A stretch of DNA of 64,000 nt, taken from Auritidibacter ignavus. GTDB taxonomy: Bacteria > Actinomycetota > Actinomycetes > Actinomycetales > Micrococcaceae. The notes below the pieces were generated by a model. That model ran no database searches, was not told the DNA's origin, and worked only from the letters and a program-made list of their open reading frames with translations. Shown piece by piece: positions 9,821-17,964 of the stretch. The position numbers and the translations under genes were made by a program. The stretch is taken from the NCBI RefSeq assembly GCF_003703835.1, contig NZ_RDQR01000002.1, positions 124,001-188,000 on the forward strand. The letters are read 5' to 3'. Every line of letters starts with the position of its first letter. Position 1 is the stretch's first letter.

Positions 9821-9919
9821 ATCGGCCCGGATACTTGGGGGAGTATCCGGGCCGATCACTATCACTCATCACTCACACCTTGGAGGCGCTGGTTCCAGTC
9901 TAAGATGCGAATATGTGAG
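9821..9919 (-). ncRNA. Candidate structured RNA element B (second copy)
   Basis: It has the same layout as the element at 9407-9494: a CUCACA strand (9914-9919), CUUAGA, a small hairpin (CTGGTTCCAG, 9889-9898) whose sequence differs but still pairs, the identical 17-nt block (9865-9881), and a perfect 15-bp hairpin (9821-9835 with 9842-9856) with a 6-nt loop and a short T-rich tail on the minus strand. Helices are kept while their bases change between copies, which suggests selection on structure. No downstream minus-strand gene is found before element A. Confidence 0.42.
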
Positions 9920-10043
9920 GACCCTTGGAACCGGGTCACCAGTTGCTGGCAATTCTGAGTTCGCGCGAGAACTTCAGGAACGGGAGCATGAGATAATAAG
10001 AGTACGTAGTGGTCACAACAGCTTTCGGATCAAGAGGAATGTG

Positions 10044-10256
10044 ATGAAGTACTTGTCTACCCCCGGATTGTTCGCTGGAGTCTGGACCGGTGTGTTGTTC
10101 GCCTTTATGTTCAGCGTCGACTTTAACTTCTTATTGGCCCTGATTTTTGGGTTGGTCCTCGGTCTCGTCGTGACTGTTGTCTTCAACCTGGGTGCACCCA
10201 CCGATCAAGAGCCGTGGGCTAAGCGGGCGCGGAACAAGGGCGAGACTGCAGTCTAG
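10044..10256 (+). CDS. Small membrane protein, 70 aa, unknown function
   Basis: It begins MKYLSTPGLFAGVWTGVLFA. Two hydrophobic helices (about residues 8-25 and 28-48) are followed by a short charged tail rich in Lys and Arg, so it is an integral membrane hairpin with a cytosolic tail. The start is supported by AAGAGGAA ending five bases upstream of ATG; a GTG immediately before is possible. It stands alone between the RNA-like elements and the oppositely oriented SRP RNA gene. No family was recognised. Confidence 0.7.
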   Translation: MKYLSTPGLFAGVWTGVLFAFMFSVDFNFLLALIFGLVLGLVVTVVFNLGAPTDQEPWAKRARNKGETAV

Positions 10257-10276
10257 CCTAGAAGTCACAACAAAAA

Positions 10277-10365
10277 GGGCCCCTCACGTACCTGCCAGAG
10301 CCTTCCTACCCTTGCTACATTCCTGTCCTGGGGGAGTTCAGAAAGATGACACCACGTGAGGAGCC
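10277..10365 (-). ncRNA. ffs: Signal recognition particle RNA, small bacterial type (4.5S)
   Basis: Read on the minus strand, the terminal helix pairs the CTCCTCACGT side with ACGTGAGG at the other end. The apical domain contains the actinobacterial SRP signature CCCCCAGGACAGGAATGTAG, then CAAGGGTA. The transcript ends in GGGGCCC followed by TTTTTG (about 10276 down), an intrinsic terminator. The product binds Ffh and targets nascent membrane proteins. Exact ends are uncertain by a few bases. Confidence 0.88.
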
Positions 10366-10512
10366 GTGACCTATCGTATCAGGTCATGACAAGAGCCGGG
10401 CGCAGGAGTCATTCAGGTACCGTCGGTGCGCATTTTGAAAACGTGTCATGATTTCAGCTATGCTTGAATCTGCTCTTGCACGAAGACGGCATGTGTTCGA
10501 GTGAGAGCCCAA

Positions 10513-10598
10513 GGAGGATTCGCATAGCGGCCTAGTGCGCACGCCTGGAACGCGTGTTGGGTTAACAGCCCTCAGGGGTTCAAATCCCCTATCCTCCG
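10513..10598 (+). tRNA. tRNA-Ser (anticodon GGA)
   Basis: The acceptor stem GGAGGAT pairs with ATCCTCC (10591-10597) and is followed by discriminator G. The anticodon arm CACGC-CTGGAAC-GCGTG gives anticodon GGA. A long variable arm (GGGTTAACAGCCC), typical of class II tRNA-Ser, and a T-arm (AGGGGTTCAAATCCCCT) complete it. CCA is not encoded. A decayed phage-type integrase begins 135 bases downstream, so this tRNA probably served as an attachment site. Confidence 0.95.
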
Positions 10599-10605
10599 CG
10601 TATGA

Positions 10606-10636
10606 CCCCGGGAACCGTTGAGTTTCCGGGGTTTTT
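10606..10636 (+). terminator. Intrinsic terminator after tRNA-Ser
   Basis: A near-perfect 10-bp stem (CCCCGGGAAC, 10606-10615, with GTTTCCGGGG, 10622-10631) is followed directly by TTTTTC. Confidence 0.85.
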
Positions 10637-10732
10637 CGTCGCAAATAAAGGGAAGTAACGGAATTGGCTTATCTCAGGTTGTTCCAGGATATGCGCCAAA
10701 GTACCCTAAAACTAGGGACAGCACATAGGGAC

Positions 10733-11124
10733 ATGGCACGACCTGAGAAGCTACCTCGAGGGATCACGTTCAGGCGAGGTAAGTACAGGGTCAGAATGAG
10801 CTACTTAGGCGTGCAGCATGAGATAGGTCAGTTTGATCGGCGACAGGACGCAGAGAAAGCTCTTGAGATAGCTAAGGGACAGAAAGCTATGGGTATTTTC
10901 GTCCCCCGGCCAAACTGAAGCAACAGCGAAAGGCTCAGCGACAGGCTGAAGAAAAACAGGCGGTCAAGGACGCTAGAACAGTGCGTGACCTCGGCGACGC
11001 GTGGTTGACACGGTTGGAAGAATAGAGCCGGAGTCTTGGCACCCTGTACATGTACAAACGACTACTTGAATGGCATGGCCAGTCTATTGTCGGTTTTTTG
11101 GATTCAAGATGGCGTCGATATTGA
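10733..11124 (+). pseudogene. Decayed tyrosine-recombinase integrase (N-terminal part only)
   Basis: The intact first part starts MARPEKLPRGITFRRGKYRV and resembles the arm-binding, AP2-like domain of phage integrases (GxYRVRMSYLGVQHEIGQFD, then DAEKALEIAK). It stops at TGA 10916-10918. A one-base shift at the C-run near 10904 restores the frame into a Lys/Gln-rich helix and a core-binding segment (VRDLGDAWLTRLEE). That is broken again by TAG at 11023 and continues SRSLGTLYMYKRLLEWHG to 11124. The catalytic domain (R-H-R-Y) is absent. Its position just downstream of tRNA-Ser in the same orientation is the classic placement for an integrated element, now lost. Confidence 0.75.
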
Positions 11125-11159
11125 TGGGGCAGGTCTGCTATGACATGCCCCATCAATAT
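11118..11159. terminator. Bidirectional terminator hairpin
   Basis: A perfect 14-bp inverted repeat (ATATTGATGGGGCA at 11118-11131 and its complement at 11146-11159) has a 14-nt loop, with T-rich sequence beyond. It lies at the end of the integrase relic and 54 bases beyond the stop of the surface-protein gene, so it probably terminates the latter. Confidence 0.75.
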
Positions 11160-11213
11160 TTGTGAGTTGCTTTGTTGCAGGGTCGGTTTAGGCCGACCTA
11201 TTTTATTTGTGTT

Positions 11214-12053
11214 TTAGGAGTGAGCGCGACGACGTGCTGCGATGAGTGCAGCTGCACCACCGGCAATTGCGAGGGCGCCCGCGCCGGCGAGTACGCCGGC
11301 GGTGGCACCGGTGTTAGCCAGGGTGTCTCCGCCACCCTGCTGACCGGAACCTGCGGCTACGACTTCCTTGTCGCCAGAGCCTTTGTCGCCAGAGCCTTTG
11401 TCGCCAGAGCCCTTGTCGTCGGAGTCCGAGCCGTTGTCGGCGCCAGAGCCGTCTTTATCTGCCACGACGGTGAAGTTGACGGTGCAGTCTTTGGCTGGTT
11501 CTCCGTTGCCCTGCGTGCCGTCAACAGTTACGGTGTAGTCGCCAGCGGCCAGTGCGGTCTGGGTTCCTTCCCCGGGTGCCTCGTCTTCGTTACGGGTCTC
11601 CTGGCCCAGATTGAAGGCGAAGAATCCTTCTTCGTCGGCTTGATCCGAGAACTCAGCGTTGTCGACGTCTGAGTCAGTGGAGACTGCCCAGGTGTACTGA
11701 GATCCGGGTTCCAGGCCTACGCCGGCGAAATCGACGCCGGACAAGGTTTCACCCTGGGCCAGGGTGTTGTCTTCGCGGGGGCTACTGCCGGCTGAATCAA
11801 CGATCCACACATCACAGGTATCCGGCAGTTCCGTATCAGTAGGCGACGGCTCGTCGGTGGGTTCGTCGGTGGGTTCGTCGGTGGGTTCGTCGGTGGGCTG
11901 GTCGGTTGGGTCGTCGATGGGAAATTGTGCACCGTTGCCGGGCTCATTGGTGTCAGCGATAGCCGGGCTGATCATCAGGCCACAAGACAGCGCAGTTGCG
12001 GATCCGAATCCGACGATTGTCGCCAGAACGCTCTTTTTGGATGAAGTAGACAT
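11214..12053 (-). CDS. Repeat-containing surface protein with LANTG sortase signal
   Basis: This 279-residue secreted protein is predicted to be wall-anchored. Residues 1-33 form a Sec signal peptide ending ...MISPAIADT. An acidic DEPT tandem repeat (about residues 50-70) and one globular region with two cysteines (DTCDVWIVDSAG and DCTVNFTVV) follow. A second low-complexity repeat (KGSGD, three to four copies) leads to a C-terminal cell-wall sorting signal: LANTG, a hydrophobic helix and a RRRAHS tail. LAxTG is recognised by class E sortases of high-GC actinobacteria. The start is supported by AAGGAG nine bases upstream. The function of the globular part is unknown. Confidence 0.85.
   Translation of the reverse strand: MSTSSKKSVLATIVGFGSATALSCGLMISPAIADTNEPGNGAQFPIDDPTDQPTDEPTDEPTDEPTDEPSPTDTELPDTCDVWIVDSAGSSPREDNTLAQGETLSGVDFAGVGLEPGSQYTWAVSTDSDVDNAEFSDQADEEGFFAFNLGQETRNEDEAPGEGTQTALAAGDYTVTVDGTQGNGEPAKDCTVNFTVVADKDGSGADNGSDSDDKGSGDKGSGDKGSGDKEVVAAGSGQQGGGDTLANTGATAGVLAGAGALAIAGGAAALIAARRRAHS
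11369..11413 (-). repeat. 15-bp tandem repeat (three copies) in the surface-protein gene
   Basis: Three nearly identical 15-base units (plus-strand TGTCGCCAGAGCCTT) encode the GSGDK repeats just before the sorting signal. Being multiples of three, copy-number changes would leave the frame intact and only lengthen or shorten the wall-spanning stalk. Confidence 0.85.
11851..11898 (-). repeat. 12-bp tandem repeat (four copies) in the surface-protein gene
   Basis: Four head-to-tail units of TCGTCGGTGGGT (plus strand; last copy with one change) encode DEPT repeats directly after the signal peptide region. A degenerate fifth unit follows. Confidence 0.9.
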
Positions 12054-13176
12054 GGGGCTCTCCTTAGTGGAATGAAGTTGTGCCTAAAAGAATTGAGGGA
12101 ATGAACTACCCGGAGGCTGAGCGACCCTCTCGAGTCAAGACTTTGGCTCGAACTCAAAATCAAGGGTATAAGCACCTCGTGGGAGGTACAAGGGCTTTTT
12201 GTCAAACTTCGGCGGTATCGCAGGGATGTAGCTTCGATTCTGGTCAGGCAGTCTCCGGCAAACTGGCTAGTCAGGATGATATTTTTTTGACTTTTAGGGT
12301 GGCTGTGCAATCTTTTTTAACCGAAGACTATTATTCTCATTTCTGACGCCGGGTGCGCGCGTTCCGACCTTGAGGCGTTCGGTATCCTGTACGTTTCATT
12401 ATTTGACTTTTGATCCGGGGGTCGGCGCCATCTGGTTATTGTTAGCTATGTGGTAACTAATCATTAACTATTGGTTAATTATTTCATTTCGGTTAGTTAA
12501 GGATCATCGACTCATCGTGGCCCGGAAGTACGAGTGGCATGAGCGGATTCTCGGCTACTAGAAACCGGGGTTAGCACTATCGTTGACGGTGGGGAAAGTG
12601 GAGGATTACTCATCGGTGGTGGGACCGTTCTACAAGGTATCTTCGACGCCGATGTTTTCTCTGTCTGGGGTTGAATGGGCTCGTTACTCCTCCTCTCCCA
12701 GCGATGTAGCCCGGATTGGTAACTCATCGGAGAACGTGGCGTCGCGCTGACCGTCGTCCTTACTGCGCTCGGCGGGTTCTGCCGCCGGAAACGTGCCATG
12801 ATTTGTTGTCCGAAGGCTAACCTGTCGGTGCGCATAGGGGTACGAGCCTGGTCGTCGTTATCTTCGGTGTTTTCCGTTCTTCCGTCAGGCTTCCGTTAGG
12901 GCCGACGGGCTTCGGTTTACCAGGTTGTCGGAATCGTCAACACGGGGTACCGCTAGTATCCGCGAAAGCTGGAATTGGGGGCGCTAGGCAAGCCTGCAGC
13001 AACGCTACACCCTGGGCTTGCGACAAGAACACGCCAAGGTGCCTCGCGAAGTCCATTCTGTTCCGTGTGAATCTTGCGCTCGCCGTTCGCGTGTAACTAT
13101 GATGTACGTCACATTAGCTCGGGTGAGGTGGAGATCAAAACCTCTTTCGCGACGGGGATAGATAGGACGAATTCAG
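12054..13176. other. Gene-poor region with apparently decayed coding sequence
   Basis: No intact gene can be supported in 1.1 kb. The first 400 bases are comparatively AT-rich and contain a nested palindrome. On the plus strand between about 12520 and 12850, protein-like pieces appear in different frames, separated by stops (for example TGVSTIVDGGESGGLLIGGG, then, in another frame, GVALTVVLTALGGFCRRKRA, which resembles the end of a wall-anchored protein). This suggests a decayed surface-protein gene, but I could not confirm it. Just before the next gene, near 13100, lies an imperfect palindrome (TGATGTACGTCA), possibly an operator. Confidence 0.45.
12454..12499. repeat. Nested AT-rich inverted repeat
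   Basis: The outer arms TAACTAA (12454-12460) and TTAGTTA (12493-12499) enclose an inner pair ATTAAC/GTTAAT (12463-12468 and 12474-12479). The composition is far more AT-rich than its surroundings. It lies 400 bases upstream of the surface-protein gene, and may be an operator or promoter island. Confidence 0.6.
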
Positions 13177-14130
13177 ATGCCACATGTGCCAGAACTGAGA
13201 GAACTACTAGCGAATGCTCCGAAGAATTGGGGACGTTGGGGTGCGGACGATGAGGTGGGCGCCCTGAATTTTCTCACCAGAGATGAGGTGCTCCGGGGTA
13301 TCAAAGCTGTGTCAGAGGGCGAGGTTCTCACCCTGCAACGCATGATTGGTGATCCGAAAGGCGACCCGGTTTTCCCAGGGCGCGAACCAGCCAAGCTAGA
13401 GATGATTACCGATGAGTCGTCCTGGGATGCTGGCACGGGCCCAGAGTTCCCCGGCGGTATGCACTATGCCGATGACAAAATGTTGGCGTTCTTGCAGGGA
13501 TCAACCCAGTACGACGCTCTGGGACACGTCTGGTACGACGGAACGCTGTGGAATGGCTACGATGCACGCACCACGGTTGGTGGTTTAGATAGAGCGAGCG
13601 TCGCCCCCATTGCGCAACGTGGTGTGGTGGGGCGAGGAGTCCTTCTCGACATAGCTCGGTATCGAGGCGTGGAATCACTCAATGCCGGGGAAACCTTCGA
13701 CCACGAGGAGCTTTTAGCTTGTGCAGAACACCAGAACATCACGCTCGAGAAGCACGACATTGTGGTCATCCGCACCAATTACCTCCAACGGTTCCACGAT
13801 GAGGGGGAGTCCTTCTATGAGGATTTCTGCGAACCGGGCTTGGCCTATTCTCCGGATCTTGTGGAATGGTTCCATGAGATGGAGATCCCCAATTTGGTGA
13901 CCGATTTGATTGGTAACGAGGTCACGTTCGATCCTGCCACCGGGGTTGCTTTGGTGCTACATAATGCGCTGATGCGCAACCTGGGGGTTGTTTTTACCGA
14001 AATTTGCGACCTCGAAGAGCTGGCAGAGAAATGTCACGCTGACGGTAAGTACGACTTTCTCTACACTGCCGCGCCACTGAAGATTCACCGCGCTACCGGG
14101 TCTCCGGTGAACCCCCTCGTGATTCGATGA
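13177..14130 (+). CDS. Cyclase-family hydrolase (kynurenine formamidase-like fold)
   Basis: This 317-residue cytosolic protein belongs to the putative cyclase family (PF04199), which includes metal-dependent amidohydrolases such as kynurenine formamidase. Supporting segments are WGADDEVGALNFLT near the start, STQYDALGHVWYDG (metal-site region with His and Asp, about residues 108-121), GVLLDIARYRG, and HDIVVIRTNYLQRF in the second half. This longer form usually occurs in aromatic or xenobiotic degradation clusters. None is adjacent here, so the substrate cannot be assigned. The ATG is preceded by AGGAC eight bases upstream. Confidence 0.85.
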   Translation: MPHVPELRELLANAPKNWGRWGADDEVGALNFLTRDEVLRGIKAVSEGEVLTLQRMIGDPKGDPVFPGREPAKLEMITDESSWDAGTGPEFPGGMHYADDKMLAFLQGSTQYDALGHVWYDGTLWNGYDARTTVGGLDRASVAPIAQRGVVGRGVLLDIARYRGVESLNAGETFDHEELLACAEHQNITLEKHDIVVIRTNYLQRFHDEGESFYEDFCEPGLAYSPDLVEWFHEMEIPNLVTDLIGNEVTFDPATGVALVLHNALMRNLGVVFTEICDLEELAEKCHADGKYDFLYTAAPLKIHRATGSPVNPLVIR

Positions 14131-14157
14131 GTACTCTCACCGCGACTCCTCGTGGCG

Positions 14158-14643
14158 TCACGACGAACTACGACCGGTCGTGATCTTTTGCACTGCCCGG
14201 GCCAGGTGCAAAGCAGCTTCAGCAGCTTCTCGGCCTTTGGACTCGCGCGCCCCGGCTGCTCCCGAACGATCCCAGGCTTGTTGCTCGTTGTCTACAGTCA
14301 ATACTCCAAATCCGACGGGTTTGCCGGTATCGAGCTGGACCCGGGTGAGCCCCTGTGTGACAGCACTGGAGACATAGTCGAAGTGCGGAGTTTCTCCACG
14401 GACGATGACCCCAAGACAAACCGCGACATCATATCCCGTCTTTAAGGCAACCTGGGTAGCCAGGGGAAGTTCGAAGGAGCCGGCCACGGTAAAAGTTTCC
14501 GCTTCGGCCCCGGACTCGATGATGGTCGTGATTGCCTCCTGTTGCATGGTCGAGATGACGTGGTGATGCCAACTGGCGGCGATGATGGCTACGTTAAGAC
14601 CCTCAGCATTCACGGAAAGCTGGGGCGCTCCTGCAGAGCTCAT
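14158..14643 (-). CDS. ribH: 6,7-dimethyl-8-ribityllumazine synthase
   Basis: RibH condenses 5-amino-6-ribitylaminouracil with dihydroxybutanone phosphate in the penultimate riboflavin step and forms icosahedral or pentameric shells. The 161 residues include the substrate loops SWHHHVISTM, GSFELPLATQ and the catalytic segment VIVRGETPHFDYV, all typical. Its ATG overlaps the TGA of ribBA (ATGA at 14640-14643). It is the last gene of the ribD-ribE-ribBA-ribH operon. Confidence 0.97.
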   Translation of the reverse strand: MSSAGAPQLSVNAEGLNVAIIAASWHHHVISTMQQEAITTIIESGAEAETFTVAGSFELPLATQVALKTGYDVAVCLGVIVRGETPHFDYVSSAVTQGLTRVQLDTGKPVGFGVLTVDNEQQAWDRSGAAGARESKGREAAEAALHLARAVQKITTGRSSS

Positions 14644-16028
14644 GCGGACAGGTTCCTCTCTGTACTCTGATCTGTGGCGGGACCTACGGATTGCGCCGAG
14701 GAAACTCCGGCGGTCGTCACAGACTGGGTGTTGGTCGTGATGGTCAAGGTCTGGGGGAGTGTATGGCCCATCTTGTCGCGTTTATCGCGCATGTATTGGA
14801 CATTAGTGTCATGAATGTTGACCACCAGGGGCACGGTATCGACGACGGTAATACCTTCGCTGGTGAGCTGAGCGACCTTCTCGGGATTATTCGTCAACAG
14901 TCGCACCCGCGTCATACCGAGCTCGGCCAGGATCTCGGCAGCCACCTCGTAATTGCGGGCATCGGCTGGTAAGCCCAGCTGAAGATTGGCCTCCACGGTA
15001 TCCAGTCCTTGTTCCTGCAGGGCATAGGCCCGCAGTTTGTTGGCCAGTCCAATACCGCGCCCTTCGTGGTCGCGCAGATAAATTACTGCGCCGCCCTCGG
15101 CGTGGATCTGCGCTAGAGAGGCATCGAGTTGCGGACCACATTCACACTTCAGCGAGCCGAAGACCTCACCGGTGATGCACTCGGAATGGACTCGCACTAA
15201 CGGGACGTCGCGCCGGTCTTCGGCGTTGGCCGAACCCGGCGCTGTCACCGCCAAATGGTCAATGCCCTGCTGGCGATCCCGATAGGCCCTGATCCGGACA
15301 TCACCGTGGATCGTGGGGACCAGCGTGTCGGCCAGCAGCGAGACCCGGCGGTGGGCGCGGTGCTGTACTGGTGAGGTGCCCGACTGCAAGTGCTGGGAGG
15401 CGTCAGTGGCATGGCGGGGATCGCGCTCATTGAGGTAATCAATCAGCTTCTCGATCGTGGTCACCGGAACCTGTTCGGCAGCACCGAGTTCTTGTAGCTG
15501 CGGCAGACGCATCATCTCACCGTCATCGGCGACAATTTCGGCAATGACCGCCACCGGGGCCAGGCCGGCCAGCTTCATTAATTCCACCGAGGCCTCGGTG
15601 TGGCCCGGGCGGACCCGCACCCCACCGTCCACGGCACGTAAGGGGAGCACATGCCCGGGACGGGTCAGGTCTGCTGGCACACCGCAGGGGTCGGCCAGCC
15701 GGTGGAATGTGGTCATCCGGTCATGGGCTGAAATCCCGGTCGTGATTCCTTCGGTGGCATCGACGGTGACGGTATAGGCGGTGGCTTGGGGATCCTGACT
15801 GTGCTCGACCATCATCGGCAGATCTAACCGATCGGCGATCTCGCGCGTCATCGGTGCGCACAGCAACCCCGAGGAATGTTTGACTGCCCAGGCGATCGAC
15901 TCTTGGGTAGCCAGCTGGGCGGAAATGATGACATCGCCCTCATTTTCGCGGTCTTGATCATCAGCGACAATAACCGGCCGGCCTGCTTTTAAGGCGGTGA
16001 CCGCCTCGTCAATGGATGCTAAGGACAA
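14640..16028 (-). CDS. ribBA: Bifunctional DHBP synthase / GTP cyclohydrolase II
   Basis: This fusion supplies both riboflavin precursors. The N-terminal half (to about residue 200) is 3,4-dihydroxy-2-butanone-4-phosphate synthase, with DDQDRENEGDV and RPGHVLPLRA. The C-terminal half is GTP cyclohydrolase II, with zinc cysteines in CITGEVFGSLKCECG and the motif DHEGRGIGLANKLRAYALQ. The 462 residues are slightly longer than usual because of a Gln/Thr/Ser-rich tail. It is separated from ribE by 34 bases and coupled to ribH by a 4-base overlap. Confidence 0.97.
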   Translation of the reverse strand: MSLASIDEAVTALKAGRPVIVADDQDRENEGDVIISAQLATQESIAWAVKHSSGLLCAPMTREIADRLDLPMMVEHSQDPQATAYTVTVDATEGITTGISAHDRMTTFHRLADPCGVPADLTRPGHVLPLRAVDGGVRVRPGHTEASVELMKLAGLAPVAVIAEIVADDGEMMRLPQLQELGAAEQVPVTTIEKLIDYLNERDPRHATDASQHLQSGTSPVQHRAHRRVSLLADTLVPTIHGDVRIRAYRDRQQGIDHLAVTAPGSANAEDRRDVPLVRVHSECITGEVFGSLKCECGPQLDASLAQIHAEGGAVIYLRDHEGRGIGLANKLRAYALQEQGLDTVEANLQLGLPADARNYEVAAEILAELGMTRVRLLTNNPEKVAQLTSEGITVVDTVPLVVNIHDTNVQYMRDKRDKMGHTLPQTLTITTNTQSVTTAGVSSAQSVGPATDQSTERNLSA

Positions 16029-16062
16029 CAGATGCCTCCGTTCAGAACGATAGGGTGATACC

Positions 16063-16722
16063 TCAGTTGGCTGAGGTGCGGTCGAAGGGGACGATGAGTG
16101 AGCGGTCGAATTGGGCCAGGCGCGCTAGGTGCCGGGCTAGAACATCGGTCTCTAGGTTGACCGCGTCCCCGGGGCCGAGTTGCCCCAGCGTGGTGGCCCG
16201 CAAGGTTTCGGGGATCAGCGAGACCTCAAACCAGGGAGTCGTTTCAGCCGGTGCTGACACGGCGGAAACGGTCAGGGAAACGCCGTCGACGGTGATCGAT
16301 CCTCGATCCACGATCAGTGGGGCAACCGTTGTGGTCGCCGCATCCTCGAGTAATGCGAACCGGATCTTGCGCCATTGCTGGCCGGGGTGGATTTCGGCGA
16401 CCACTGCGCGGGCATCGCAGTGGCCCTGGACCACATGCCCACCGAGTCGAGCATCCGCCCGCAGGGCCCGCTCCAGATTCACCGGAGCCCCGGCGCCTAA
16501 GTTGCCCAGCCCGGTAACGGCCAGAGTTTGGGCCATCACGTCCAGGCTGATCTCGGTGTCAGTGTGGTCAACGACGGTCAAACACACGCCATTGACGGCA
16601 ATCGAGTCCCCGTGGCTGGCATCGGCTGCCACCAGCGTGGAGCGGACGCGCAAGCGTTGGCCATCTCCATCGGGGGTGAGATCGAGGACCTCTCCGAGGT
16701 CTTCCACCAGTCCGGTAAACAT
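16063..16722 (-). CDS. ribE: Riboflavin synthase, alpha chain
   Basis: The enzyme dismutates two lumazines to riboflavin and the pyrimidine intermediate. The 219 residues form the two expected lumazine-binding barrels: the first starts MFTGLVEDLGEV and contains SIAVNGVCLTVV; the second contains SITVDGVSLTVS. The start codon shares one base with the TGA of ribD, so the genes are coupled. Confidence 0.96.
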   Translation of the reverse strand: MFTGLVEDLGEVLDLTPDGDGQRLRVRSTLVAADASHGDSIAVNGVCLTVVDHTDTEISLDVMAQTLAVTGLGNLGAGAPVNLERALRADARLGGHVVQGHCDARAVVAEIHPGQQWRKIRFALLEDAATTTVAPLIVDRGSITVDGVSLTVSAVSAPAETTPWFEVSLIPETLRATTLGQLGPGDAVNLETDVLARHLARLAQFDRSLIVPFDRTSAN

Positions 16723-17876
16723 CAGGGCCTCCTGTCAGATGAGTAAGCGATTGAGTGGTGCTCTTCTGTGGTTGATGGTATGACGTATGGGGCGGGAGTT
16801 GCGATCGTCACGTGATCCGCACCCAGCTGGTGGCGCTCGCGGATGATCAGCGGGGATGCCTGCTCCAGGCTGGTGACGCCGATATCGTCCAGGGCAGTGC
16901 GCGGTCCTCCCAGCAGCACCGGTGCGGTGTAAATCAGGAATTCATCCACGAGGTGTTCCCGGATCAGGGAGGAGATCACGCGTGGTCCCCCATCAACCAG
17001 CACGCTGGTGATGCCCTGATCCCGCAGGGAAGCGAATTCGAGCAGCAGTTCACCCGGGTGTTGCGGTGTGAGGCGCACGGCGGAATGCAGTCCGCGAGCT
17101 GCCAGAGCAGGGCTACGGTGCACGGCTGCCGTATCGGGAATATCCCGTGAGCCGAGAACGATCGGCACCGGTTGCTCGTCGGCGGGCACCAAGAGCTCTC
17201 CCTGCGCAGTACGAGCGGTGAGAGCGGGATCATCGGCCAGCACGGTTCCGGTGCCGACCAGGATGGCGTCGGCCGCGGCGCGACGACGGTGCGCATCAGC
17301 GCGTGCTGTCGGACCGGTGATCCACTGACTGGTGCCATCGGGTGCGGCTATTCGGCCGTCTACAGATTGCGCCCACTTCACCGTGATCTGCGGGCGGGAG
17401 AGCGTGAGGCCCAGCCAGGTGCCCAACAGGCGGTATCCGGCGACGGGATCGACCGGTCCGATAACTTGCACACCGTGGCTGGCCAAGAAGTCTGCGCCCC
17501 CGCGTGCGGTGGGGGTGGGATCGTCCATCGCGTAGACCACTGTGGCAATCCCGGCCTCGAGCAGTGCCTGGGCACACGGGCCGGTACGACCGGTGTGGTG
17601 GCAGGGTTCTAGCGTGATGACGGCGGTGAGCTCATGGCCACGGTCGGCCCAGGAAGCAGGTAGTTGCCTGAGTGCCTCCACTTCAGCGTGGTCGGTTCCA
17701 GCACCACGATGCCACCCCTCGGCCCGGATTCGGCCGGCGGGATCGATCAGCACACACCCCACCTGTGGGTTGGCGGTGTCGGCCGGGCCGAAGCGGGCGA
17801 TCTGGAAGGCACGATCCAGCGCTATCCGCCTGTGGGCGCGTGCTACCGTGGAGAAAGAGTTCTCGGTGTTCATCAT
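16722..17876 (-). CDS. ribD: Riboflavin biosynthesis deaminase/reductase
   Basis: RibD deaminates and then reduces the pyrimidine product of GTP cyclohydrolase II. The deaminase domain (residues 15-150) shows the zinc motifs HAEVEAL and PCHHTGRTGPC. The reductase domain follows with ITVKWAQSVDGRIA and a C-terminal LVDGGPRVISSL. The 384 residues are normal. Two consecutive ATGs at the start are possible (17876 or 17873), with AGAGAAG upstream. It is the first gene behind the FMN riboswitch. Confidence 0.95.
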   Translation of the reverse strand: MMNTENSFSTVARAHRRIALDRAFQIARFGPADTANPQVGCVLIDPAGRIRAEGWHRGAGTDHAEVEALRQLPASWADRGHELTAVITLEPCHHTGRTGPCAQALLEAGIATVVYAMDDPTPTARGGADFLASHGVQVIGPVDPVAGYRLLGTWLGLTLSRPQITVKWAQSVDGRIAAPDGTSQWITGPTARADAHRRRAAADAILVGTGTVLADDPALTARTAQGELLVPADEQPVPIVLGSRDIPDTAAVHRSPALAARGLHSAVRLTPQHPGELLLEFASLRDQGITSVLVDGGPRVISSLIREHLVDEFLIYTAPVLLGGPRTALDDIGVTSLEQASPLIIRERHQLGADHVTIATPAPYVIPSTTEEHHSIAYSSDRRP

Positions 17877-17894
17877 CTTCTCTGATCATGATTC

Positions 17895-17922
17895 CCGGCT
17901 CGGTGAGCCGGTATGCACCGAG
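17895..17922 (-). promoter_or_regulatory. Likely expression platform of the FMN riboswitch
   Basis: Two mutually exclusive hairpins overlap just ahead of the ribD ribosome-binding site. One is CCGGCTC-ACC-GAGCCGG (17895-17911). The other pairs 17899-17905 with 17916-17922 (CTCGGTG with CACCGAG). Neither is followed by a T-run, so control of translation initiation is more likely than termination. Confidence 0.45.
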
Positions 17923-17964
17923 GGAAGGCAACCCCTACATAAAGGGTGCCATTGTTGCAATCAT

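Noticed and set aside
12512-12835. 107-codon minus-strand frame in the decayed region
   Set aside because: Composition is Ser/Pro/Arg-rich without motifs and it lies antisense to better protein-like fragments on the plus strand.
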